Shown: in pieces, positions 48,388 to 58,691 of the stretch
How positions within the stretch are numbered: position 1 is the first letter of the stretch
Layout: every line of letters begins with the position of its first letter
The notes under the pieces: model-generated
What the model was told of the DNA's origin: nothing
The model's database searches: none
What the model saw: only the letters and a program-made list of their open reading frames with translations
NCBI GenBank assembly: GCA_030789695.1
Contig: CM061140.1
Span: 85,250,422-85,314,421 of the forward strand
Length of the DNA stretch: 64,000 nucleotides
From: Scilla litardierei
Lineage: Eukaryota; Streptophyta; Magnoliopsida; Asparagales; Asparagaceae
Direction: 5' to 3'
Position numbers and translations under genes: made by a program

Positions 48388-51300
48388 AATCTAATCCTTT
48401 TTGGATAATTGATTTAGGTGCCATCGACCACATAGCAAGGGACAGACAGTCCTTCGTGGAGTATCACCGGATACCCCAAGAAACGAAGTGGATCTATGTA
48501 GGGAACAACACACGTGTTGAAGTGAAAGGCGTTGGGACGTGCAAGCTCGTCTTGGACAACGGTCGCACTATCCTACTTCATGATGTTCTCTTCGCTCCGG
48601 ATATTCGAAGGAATATTATATCTGTGGTCGTTTTAATGGGTCTTGGTTATAGTTGGTTCTTTCATAGTTGTAAAGTGGACTTGTCTTGTAATAATTCTTT
48701 AATTTGTTCTGGGTTTGTTTTCAAAGGATTTGTTGTATTAAATACAATGTATGATTCCTCATTTTATAATGAAAATTTCCTTGTTGCAAATTCATCAAAT
48801 TATGATTCAGATGTAATTTGTTGGCATGCAAGGCTTGGTCACATTGGACCAACACGAATGGATAGACTTGCCAAACGTGGCCTTCTATCCAATGTTTCAA
48901 AGGTCGAAATGTCGACTTGCGAACATTGCCTTGTAGGGAAATCTTGTCGCAAGCCGTTTGGAACCGGCACAAGGGCCGAGGTTCCATTACAGCTCATCCA
49001 TTTGGACATATGTGGTCCGATGAATGTCAAGACAAGACGCGGGAAGTCCTACTTCATCACTTTTATTGATGACTTCACCCGATTCGGACATATCTATTTG
49101 ATATCCCACAAAAGTGAAGCATTAACCTGGTTTAAAAACTATATGAGTTTGGTGGAAAATCAATTAGATCGCAAGATTAAGGTCTTGCGAACCGATAGAG
49201 GCGGTGAATACCAATCAACAAGTTTTAAGGAACTTTGTGATGAAAAAGGCATAGTTCATCAGGTAACTATGCCTTATACTCCGCAACAAAATGATGTTGC
49301 AGAAAGGAGGAATATGACTTTAATGGAAATGGTCCATTCAATGATGGCGCAGGCCAACTTGCCAATCACCTTTTGGGGTGATGCATTATTGACGGCCACT
49401 TTCATTTTAAACCGCGTACCCTCGAAATCATTTAGCTCCACTCCTTATGAGTTGTGGAACCAAAAGTCTCCTGACTTAAGCATTTTAAAACATTGGGGAT
49501 GTGCATCCTATGCACATATTTCCTCCCATAAGTATGGCAAACTTGGGCCAAGGGGGAGGACATGTATCTTTATACGATACGCAGAAAACTCCAAAGGTTA
49601 TGTTTTCATTGGTCAGGAAGACAATGGAGGACTAATTGAATTTGAGTCGAAGGATGCCACTTTCTTGGAAAACGAGTTTCCAAGACAGGGCGATATAAGT
49701 CAGGACTTATCTCTATTTGAGATTTATGATCAAGAAGGATTACCTCATTCAAGTGGGAGAATTCTTGTTGAAGACGAAAATACGTTTCAACCTTCACCAA
49801 TGGATGATACGAATGATACGAATCCTATTCCATACGGGAATAATGATCCAAGTGGGAGCATTTCTAACGACATTCCAAGTGGGAGTGACATTAGAATTGA
49901 TCTAAATTCGAGTCAACAAGGACTTGAAGAATCTCAAATACGACGTAGTAGTCGTACAAGGTTAACTCCTCTAAGATTTGAGGATGAATTCCCACAAACC
50001 TTTATGACTTTACTACAAGAAGATGTCGAGCCTGCTACTTTCAAACATGCCGTATCATGCCCTGCAAAAGACAAATGGATAGACACGATGAAGGAGGAAT
50101 TAGAATCCATGAAAGTTAACCAAGTCTGGGACTTGGTTGACTTACCTAGAGGACGTAGAGCTATTGGGAACAAATGGGTTCTCAAGATCAAGCATAAGGC
50201 TGATGGCTCTATAGATAGATATAAAGCTCGCCTTGTCGCAAAAGGTTTTACGCAATAGGAAGGGATAGACTACGAAGAGACCTTCTCACCTGTTGTGCGT
50301 TTTACCTCGATTCGATTGATTCTGGCTATGGTAGCTTGCTTAGAGCTCGAATTACATCAAATGGATGTAAAGACTGCCTTTCTCAATGGAGAATTGGACG
50401 AGGAGATATATATGGAACAACCAACAGGGTTTGTAAAAGAAGGAAACGAACATAAGGTTTGTAAAATTCGTAAGTCCATATATGGTCTTAAACAATCCTC
50501 GAGGAAATGGTATATACGATTTCAAGAAGTTGTCTTATCAAATGGTTTTTCCATGCTTGATGAAGATAACTGTGTATATATCAAGAGGATTAAGAGCAAG
50601 TATGTTATTATGTCTCTATATGTAGATGACATTTTAATAGCCGGAAATGACATGGGCTTTGTGATGGATATCAAGGCTGGGCTTTCATCAGTTTTTGAGA
50701 TGAAAGACATGGGAGAAGCCGCATATATCCTTGGAGTTAAGATTTCAAGGAATCGTTCGAAGAAACTTCTCTCTCTTTCACAAGAGACTTATATAAAGAA
50801 GGTTCTAGGACGTTTTAATATGCAGGACTGCAAGTCCATTGATACTCCTATAAGCAAATGCGATAATTTATGTCTGAAATCGTGTCTAAAGAACCAAAAG
50901 GAAAAGGAAATTATGGAAAAAGTTCCATATTCCAGTGCAGTTGGTAGTCTAATGTACGCTATGATGTGTACAAGACCGGGCATCTGTTTTGCCATTGGAA
51001 TGGTAAGTCGTTACCAATCCAATCCAGTGCAAGTACACTGGAAAGCGGTTAAGAGGATAATGCGGTATCTTAAAGGAACTGCAGACTATGCTTTATGCTA
51101 TCAAGGAGATGCCTTAAGGCTCGAAGGCTACACTGATGCTGATTGGGCGGGTGATCTCGATGAGCGACGATCGACCTCAGGATATGTTTTTCTACTCGGA
51201 TCTGGTGCAATATCCTGGAGTAGCAAGAAACAATCCTGCATCACACTTTCAACTATGGAAGCTGAGTTTGTAGCATTTAGCATGGCAGTCCAAGAAGCTG

Positions 51301-51590
51301 TTTGGCTTAGGAAGTTCTTAGACATGCTAATTGATGCAAGTGACTCAGGTGCTGTACCAATACACAGTGATAGTCAAGCATCTATAGCCTATGTCAAAGA
51401 TCCAAAATTCCATTGTAAGACCAAACACATTGATATCCGCTACAAATTTGCAAAAGACTATGATAAGACCAAGAAGGTAGACATTAGGTACATATCTACG
51501 CATGAGATGATAGCGGATCCTCTTACGAAGGCGATCCCCAGAGATGTATTTTACAAACACTTATCATCTCAAGGATTGCGTAAGAGCTGA
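48360..51590 (+). pseudogene. Copia pol: protease, integrase, RT, RNase H
   Basis: In order: protease with active site IDLGAIDH where D-S/T-G-A is normal (48405-48440); integrase with H-H-C-C (WHARLGHIG, CEHCLVGK, about 48810-48960) and DDE core (HLDICGP; RTDRGGEY; PQQNDVAERRN); RT (50060-50700) with YVDD at about 50625; RNase H (51120-51450, DADWAGD, TMEAEF). One TAG at 50257-50259, in FTQ-stop-EGIDYEETF, again where relatives have glutamine; the frame is the same on both sides. The end KHLSSQGLRKS and stop at 51588-51590 are intact. Domain order integrase before RT proves the copia superfamily. Nearly complete but inactive. Confidence 0.95.
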
Positions 51591-52604
51591 GTTGTACCAG
51601 TGTAAATTCCCATGTCTATGAAAGATCAAATTTAATAAAAGAATAAGTTCTTTTCAACATTGCATATGAGTTTCTTGAAAATGTTTGTGTACATTTCTTT
51701 TAATCTCAGCTGTTTTTTATGTATGTCGGACAGATTGAGGTTGGCTCTCTCACATGAGCAACTGCCTTTATTCTATCAGACGGATAAGATAAAGACGAGA
51801 CCTGTTTAAAGTCAAAATCATCAGACGGATGATTTAGAATCGTGGCTTAAACAAAATGGTCGTATGAAAGATCTGCATCATATGGATGCTTACAAAAGAT
51901 CTAAGAAGATTTTTGAAATCTTATCTGTCTTATGCGGGATGTGGGTCCAGGAAATCAATGAGTAGTAAAAGGGACTCAAAGTCATACATTGTGGTGTCTG
52001 ACCATCATCCTTACAACATCATTAAGACATACGCTCCCTGGGAAAGGAGTGATGTTGTAATACGTATTCATACTACGTATGCATTTGACCATTGGGTTAG
52101 AATAGTAATTGTGTTTACTATTATGTGAGACCCAAAGACCACATGGGTCTTAACTTCTTACCCATATGGACTCTAATTGGTTCCTTTAGATTTGACTGGG
52201 TGATTGCTATCTTAGCATGTTGCTTATGGACTATGGAAAATTCGGTCCGGCGGGGCATGTTAGAAAAGCGAGTCAAGTCAAGATCGAAAGGATCGCAAGA
52301 AGAGGAAGATTAATTTCATATTCACATTTGAACTTTAAAGATTCAAAGCTGGCCAGCCAATTGTAATCCAGATGGGATTCAATTGTTGAATATAAAGTAT
52401 AAGAAATGTGAAGAAATAATCTAGGGTAAAGCATGCGTTGATCTACTCAACTTTGCACCTCGAGGAGTGTTGTGTATCTCTAACAAGTGCACAACAGCAG
52501 ACTCTATACGCATGAAGGTCACACGGTCTATTTCTCGGTATGATAAACAGAAGAACTAAAGGAAAATATGTTTTCTTACAATCCCCTCAAGTGTGAGTGG
52601 GAGA
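51591..52604 (+). other. 3' untranslated region and purine tract of plus-strand copia
   Basis: About 1 kb without a supported ORF. Repeats of TCAGACGGAT occur at 51777-51830. GTGAGTGGGAGA (52593-52604) is the polypurine tract just before TGTTGG. Confidence 0.75.
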
Positions 52605-52858
52605 TGTTGGATATGGACGACATGTATACACCCATGGGGGGATGTATGAGGGTCTATGGACCTCAGATGTCGCGTGCACGAAAGCGTGCACGAAGGGAAC
52701 CTTTTCTCGTGTGAAAAGGACCACTCGATAAGTGGAAAAAGTCACTTTATAAGTGCATAAAGGCACTTGAGAGGATCCCAAAACCGTGTCCTTACTCAAT
52801 TTGAAAATTTCAATTTGAGTAGACAATATCTCACATTTCCTCAAAAGTGAAGAAATGT
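52605..52858 (+). repeat. Truncated 3' LTR of plus-strand copia (U3 part)
   Basis: Starts TGTTGGATATGGACGACATG. Contains several small hairpins, for example ACTCAATTTGAAA with TTTCAATTTGAGT (52795-52823) and CACATTTC..GAAATGTG (52833-52860). No LTR end is reached before the flanking copia gag resumes. Confidence 0.6.
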
Positions 52859-53629
52859 GTCATCCCTCTTGGATAGACATGCGCTAAGCTCACAACAGTT
52901 TGACTTGAGAGCCAATGTCTCATCTCTCAAAATGTTGTAATCACACTCCAAGTGCATCTTCTCCATTTGGAGTTTGAGAGAAGCATTCTCATCCGTCAAG
53001 GCACTCAATTGAGAAAGAAGATTATCTTTCTCGGTATGCAAATAATTAAGTTCAATTATGCAATGCATACAGACTCTCTTTCATAGATTTGTGAAAATCA
53101 CGATCATACTCAATACGAGCTTTAATAGAGTCATTCTCTTTGCTCAACATGCACACATGAGAATCAAGAGCAATCTTTTCTTGATTCAATGCAATGGTTT
53201 GTGTATCATCATGAGGTTTGGATTATAAAGTAGTGTATGTACGAGCATCTCTCTCAAGCTTGTTATTTTTCGCTTTGAGAGAGTCCATTAACAACACATT
53301 ATCATTTTCAATAAAATTACTGCGTTGAACGAGAAAGTTACGAGATACCTCATTACCAACGATGCTCTCATCATCGTAAGATTCCTCTCCACCATACGTT
53401 TCATCAAGATATTTCCATATCTCCTTGGCCGTCTCGAACTCCTTCACTTTCTTAGAAATTTTTGGGGAGAGAGAGCATGGAGCAAAGCATTCCACTCTTC
53501 GGCATCCGAAGTAATTAAGGAGTCCTCATGCACATCAAGCCAATGGAACATGTTCTTCCTCCATATTGAGAAGTATTTGCCTTTGAAGATGGGAGGAAGG
53601 GAGAGGGGTTGTTGAGACATAGAAGTCAT
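52859..53629 (-). pseudogene. Gag of minus-strand SIRE-like copia, 5' part
   Basis: ATG at 53629, 20 bp after the PBS. The protein starts MTSMSQQPLSLPPIFKGKY and has the copia gag motif FSIWRKNMFHWLDVH. A frameshift near 53450 leads into KEFETAKEIWKYLDETYGG, then a long coiled coil (53270-52860; HTEKDNLLSQLSALTDENAS). At least one stop near 53223. It is cut off near 52859, so no zinc knuckle or pol follows. The coiled coil is the best pointer to the SIRE/Maximus group. Confidence 0.8.
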
Positions 53630-53648
53630 GCTTGCAAAAGCCACCCAA

Positions 53649-53666
53649 CCAAGGCTCTGATCCAAT
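53649..53666 (-). other. Primer binding site, initiator tRNA-Met type
   Basis: On the minus strand ATTGGATCAGAGCCTTGG directly follows the LTR end TTTACA; compare TGGTATCAGAGC, complementary to tRNA-iMet, the usual primer of copia elements. Confidence 0.85.
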
Positions 53667-55531
53667 TGTAAAGGACCCTGCGGGGCTACACACACACTAG
53701 AGGGGGGGGGGGGGGGGTGTGTGAATAGTGTAATGGCAAGCAAAGTGCTTAATTAAAAGTTACTGAAATTAAAGCATAATAAGCAGCGGAAATTAAACAG
53801 AATGCTCAACAACAACAATCGCAAACACACGGATTTTACACTGGTTCCCCAAAACTTGGGTACGTATAGCCACACCAATATTCACTATAATTCCCATACA
53901 GAGAAGTGAATACAATCTCACACAGAGATACCTCACACAGAGGATTTGGATTCTCACACAGAGAAATCCTTACTCTCACATAGAGAGACCTCACACAGAG
54001 GATTTGTTCTCTCACACAGAAAGAACCAAACTCTCATAAAGAGAGTAACTCCCACAAAGAGAGTAACTAATTCTCACAAAGAGAATTAGGGTTTCAAACA
54101 TAAAATAAAATGAAACACCACTTACCTATGCCTTGATATGATCTTACCAATGTGATGAAGAAGGCATGCAAGTGAAACTCAAGTGCTGGAGATGAGGCTT
54201 TGATTGCACTTTATGATCTTTCTCTCTTCTAGGAATGACTCCTAACATTTCTCACTTGAGTGTATGAAATGAAGAGAAGAAAGATGTTCTCCAAGAAAAG
54301 GAATGAGATTGAAATCCCTTGGAGAAATTCCCTAGAGCTTAGATGCTATAGCATAAGATTGAAGCTCTAATGAGGGAATGTGAGAGATTAGGAGGGGCTA
54401 TTGATTCTCAAAGATATTCAATATTAACCAAGAGTTCTAAATGAAATAAGCCATCTCCTATATATAGGATGCCAAGAAGACCCCATAAACCCAGCTAAAA
54501 AACCAAAGGGAAGAAATATGCAACGACTAGATTTTGGGCAGAAACGTCAGCGACAGTCGACTGATGATCAAATGACAGTCGACTGACTAACGGCTAAAAT
54601 AAATCCCATCGGCTATAAACTGAGCCAGGACAGTCAACTGTAGAAGACTACACAGGCGACTGTAAAACAGAAAGTCGACTGTATATCCTTCATCAGGCGA
54701 CTGTTGTAGGGGATGGAAATAAAACAGAGAGATGCAATTTTCGCACTTACGCCTTTCAGATGACTGATGACCATTTCACAGGCGACTGTAAATATACAGT
54801 CAACTATAAAGTCGATTGACTTGCAAATTGGGATGAAGCCTAGAAAATGCAAGTTGCGTACAGACGAATGTAGATCAATTTCCAGGCGACTGTGAAAACA
54901 CATGCGATTGTAAATTGAACATCAGTCGACTGATACAAAAAGCTCAAGAAGAGTCAATAAAAATGTTGAATTGAGCAGTGCACCACAGTCGGCTGTAGAA
55001 GGCTTGACAGGCAACTGGAATCACCCAGTCGACTGTAAAACTTTCATCAGGCGACTGTTGGAGAGCCAGAGACTCCAATTGATTCTTTGGGCAAGATGAA
55101 CCTATCGGGTTGGATTCTATGGTAATCCTAAGGCTCATTAAGATGGTTAAATAGATATGTATGAGAGTATAACCATCTATCAAGGCATTACAATAATTCT
55201 AGACTCAAAAAGAGAAATGCAAGTAACAGAAATTACATGGATTACATATTGCATCTCCTAGAGTCTAAGTCTTCAAGCTCAAGATACATTGATGCTCCCA
55301 ATCATCCCCAAGCGTTGTCTCCTCTTGATAAGCTTCCCTTCTTCAAGCTCCAAGATTTGTCATTGCTCCTCTAGATGTCCATCCATTATCATGCTCCAAG
55401 CATTATGCTTTGTCTCATCAACGTATAATCATTAAGATAAATGGAGACTAAAACATAAGATTGATTAGCATACTAACATAATGTATTGATCATCATCAAA
55501 ACAACGTTAGTCTTGAACCCAAGAACTAACA
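53667..55531 (-). repeat. 5' LTR of minus-strand copia
   Basis: 1865 bp, sense TGTTAGTTCTTGGG...GGTCCTTTACA. Contains the CAGTCGACTG-type motif array (54545-55050), the small-hairpin array CTCACACAGAG (53900-54090) and a G-run (53702-53717). It has the uninterrupted version of the site where Athila element 2 entered the other LTR (near 54857). Confidence 0.93.
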
Positions 55532-57149
55532 GTGTGTCCCTCACCTACTTTTGTTATCTTGAACATCCCAATTGTTCTTTTTCCCACCGCTGCATAAATC
55601 TTCCAAGGACAATTCCTACTCTCCTCATCTTGAGTATGCGGATTCACCTCATGATTCAAGCCACATATCACGGAATAGCAAGTTTTGTTTATCTTGATTG
55701 GTCTAAATGAGACATTGTGCTCGATGCTCCATTTCGTTATTGCTTTTATCAAGTCGGTCTTTGTATCATACAGAACACCGACGTTGAAAACCCCACTACT
55801 GCTGGGAAGCCTTGGCTCTAGTATATGCCTTTCTTGGGTATTCCTCATAATTGTAGTGTTTACCCCTTGTTCCTTATCATCTCCATCTGGCAACGGCTCT
55901 TCAAATTGCATATTTGTATTGTCTGCAACAGATTGATGTATCCAGTCTGTATCATCGGCATTTAGATCGACAGCAACCTGCATGATATCCTCCCTCACAA
56001 CACGATGTTCATCATTATCTGTGCTATCACTTTCATCATCCACCTGTCTCGCCATAAACGTTGATGCTCCAATATATGTGGGTCTGTCAATATCTTCAGG
56101 AAGCACATTTGCTTGTGTGGGCAGGGTCTCTGGTACAGATGGACATTGCATATAAGTGGAGTAAGTTGCATTTGCATGACCTCCTTGTCCCGCAACATTC
56201 CAACTGCAAATGTCATATGAAAATTGAAATGTTTTGAATATCGAATTTACTTCATACATATATAACATAAACTTATTTATTACTTCAAAAATTTCTATCC
56301 TTACGCATCCTCTTGTGGACTATACGAACACCCTTCTCCCGTCATATTCTTTATATGCTGGTACACTTGATTTGGAGAATATGACATAAAGTCAGGCGAA
56401 TCATTACCCATATCTAGCATATGAGCAAATGTGCCCTGTGGTTCACTCACTCTGGTGTTGATTATTGCTTCTTTTTCCACATATATTTCAACTGACCGTT
56501 GAACTTCACCCAAGCTAAATAGAATCTCCATATCACCGTCATCTGATATCTTCACAGCTATAAACCTTTGATCCGTTATTGGCCATTTGTGAACCAGATT
56601 CAATGCAAACTCCTGCGGGTTTATCAGTGTGCCTTTATATATCCAATCTAATAGCTCATAATACGTTGAGGGTCTTAGCACAGTAATTGGTCTCACAGCC
56701 ACCCCGACATACCTCGGTTCATGATTTTCATCAATCACTAAATCTCCATCAAAATAACATGTGACAAACATCCTATCACTTGCCATTACTTTAACCCTAT
56801 ACACAATTGACTTTTAGTGGTTGTTTTAAAACCATCATGATTTGAAATATTTCAAGAACATATAATTTATTTTCAAGAGATTATAACAAATTTATAAGTT
56901 ATTATGATGTATATATCTCACCTCAATCTTCAAAATCACCTAGGACAAGTTGGATTTTTTACTTGCGAGAGGGTAGCAAAGAACCAAATCAACAAAATCT
57001 ACTTGATAGAGGGAGATTTTTACTTGAGATAGAGGGGGAGACTTTACTGAAGGAGGAAAATATGCTGCACGTGTGGAAGAAAGAAAGAAAGGTAAGAAAG
57101 AAAGGGCAGCCGCATGCAGCTGGCCTTACATATTGACCGGCGCCCCGCT

Positions 57150-58691
57150 TGCGTCACGGCGGCGCGGTGTCGTTTACTGCAAGTTTCACGGTTAGTGTAG
57201 GGTGCGGGAATATCGAACTCAGGGAGGCGAGGTTGTGCTTGGGTCAGGTAGGACCTGAATCACCCCGAGGGGCGAGCTAGCCCGAATCGGTAGATGGTTG
57301 TCACGAAAGGAAATAAAAGCGTATGAATAAAAAGAAAGTAAACCTGGGACTTTGGTTTCCAACCCGACGAGAGACTCTCGCCGATACGGCCTACGGGTAT
57401 GGATAGCGATCGGGATTAGGGTCTAATGGTGAGACGTTGCCTCTGAAAGTGGTACCGGCATCCCATGGGCCCGATATTCCGGTCGGTGCCCAGGATGATA
57501 CACCGGACTTCCCGGATTCGATCAGTGGGCACTCCCGTGTCCATTAACACTGATCGATCCCCGGAGCACTAAGTCCGCAACGATATCTCCCAACGTCTCA
57601 TCCTGCCGCTCCCGCGTGCTAGGATTTGGCGTCTACGCTAAGGGCGTGAGCTATGGCTAGGGAGTCAACCGCCAAGTTTATTCCCCCTTGGCCCGACGGT
57701 CAAAGGCGGTCTTTTTCCCGCCAATGACAATGAAACACCCCGCGTAACCGTTAGATTCCTACTCCCTATCGACTTCCTAACCCTATGGACGCATCGGGAA
57801 GAGCCCCCGAAGGGGTTTCCACCAAAATCCCAGATTTGGGAACTACTCACAAAAATTCATGAAAAAGCAATCTAAATGAAATTTAACCGTTGAAATCATA
57901 ATCGGACAATTGCAATGCGGAAGTAAAGGAGTAATAAACACAATACTAAAATTTTAGAAAGATCTGAAAACTTACTAAAGAGTAACAATTACAGCCGTCA
58001 CAAGGAAATAAAACAGTAGAAAAACAGCAACTCCCGTTTCTGGAACCCTAGGGGCTCTATATATAGACTTACGCATCAACCGATCAGTTGACAAGTCAAC
58101 CGGTCGGTTGATCCGTTACAGATAAATTACAGAAAACAACGGGTTTTCACCCGACCTCATGAACCGATCGGGTGAGTTCTTGAGCGACCGGTTGGATCTT
58201 GGAGCGGTCGGGTGAATCGGCCGGTTCGACGTCCGTGTCTTCAGCTCATCTTTCTCAGCTACAGATGAACCGATCGGGTGAGAGTCACCCGATCGGTTGG
58301 AATTCTGCTCGAAAAAACAGAGAACAGCTGCCCGCAGAACTGGTCTGTGAACCGGTCGGGTGACTTCTTTGTGAGCTGCGGCAGAGACCGGGTGGTGCAC
58401 GCGTGCATCACCCGATCAGTTGAAGATGACCAACCGATCGGGTGAGGGGCTGAAAGATGAATTCTTCGACGTTTGACCCCCTGGATCACACGTGACTTCT
58501 CCCGTTGCTCCGGGGACTTGGGATATCATCATAAAACGTCCCCTACGTGGTCGAACTCCTGTAATCATGGACAAACAAAGAAAAGTGAAAGAAAACGGGA
58601 AAATATACGAAAACGAATAAGAGACGGCGGAAAAACACGGAGAAACACAAAAGAAAACGTGCGTGAATATATGAAATATAAACGCACGTCA
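57150..58691 (-). repeat. 3' LTR of Athila element 3
   Basis: Sense start TGACGTGCGTTTATATTTC at 58691. The end is taken as TGACGCA at 57150, where similarity to MULE copy A resumes. It aligns along its length with the LTRs at 39222 and 44380. CCGATCGG-type motifs are at 58080-58445. TATATATAG at about 58059 (complement) could be the TATA region. The partner LTR and target duplication are outside the window. Confidence 0.82.

Larger units (their letters stand above)
46990..52858 (+). mobile_element. Copia retrotransposon, plus strand, with incomplete LTRs
   Basis: Gag and pol (47485-51590) are followed by a purine tract and an LTR beginning TGTTGGATATGG at 52605. Only about 250 bp of that LTR is present before minus-strand copia gag resumes near 52859. 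No copy of this LTR start is found upstream of gag; at most a possible LTR tail (CTTTCCGCTGCAAAG near 47030) is there. No target duplication is found. Limits are approximate. Confidence 0.8.
38088..55531 (-). mobile_element. Copia retrotransposon, SIRE-like, minus strand, internally replaced
   Basis: LTRs at 55531-53667 (5') and 46595-38088 (3', interrupted). PBS, partial gag and 3' polypurine tract are all in minus orientation. Flanked by GTGTG on both sides (38083-38087 and 55532-55536); the joined flanks equal the MULE copy A sequence. LTR ends are TGTTAG and TTTACA in sense orientation. Of its interior only gag (to about 52859) and about 400 bp before the 3' LTR remain; pol is absent, and a plus-strand copia element sits there. 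A gag with a coiled-coil tail and the GGGGGAAGAT tract suggest the SIRE/Maximus group. Confidence 0.9.
29550..56786 (-). pseudogene. MULE transposase, copy B, three pieces
   Basis: Same gene as 23425-26321, read leftwards: 56786-55532, then 38087-37862, then 30977-29550. The N-terminal exon (56786-56304, starts MASDRMFVTCYFDGD) and the second exon to the copia insertion (56208-55532) are open and lack the stops of copy A. The short middle piece (38087-37862) is open. The catalytic piece (30977-30206) has frameshifts and second-D region FDRMK instead of SDRMK. The SWIM finger (30201-29731) and the CCHC knuckle are readable. The gene was therefore decaying after or alongside the insertions. N-terminal length and domain order match MUDRA-like transposases. 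Confidence 0.9.
27946..57149 (-). mobile_element. Mutator-like element, copy B (right arm), split by later insertions
   Basis: Inverted partner of copy A in three pieces: 27946-30977, 37862-38087 and 55532-57149. Removing the CACTA element and the minus-strand copia element, each with one copy of its target duplication, restores the order and spacing of copy A. The rejoined arm is about 4.6 kb from transposase ATG to axis, against about 4.5 kb for copy A. The right end stops at the LTR of Athila element 3 (57150), so the outer terminus of this MULE would be beyond the window. Confidence 0.85.

Noticed and set aside
53700..53720. Long G homopolymer as possible assembly gap
   Set aside because: The same G-run is present at the same place in the other LTR (38124-38137), so it belongs to the element, although its exact length may be unreliable.
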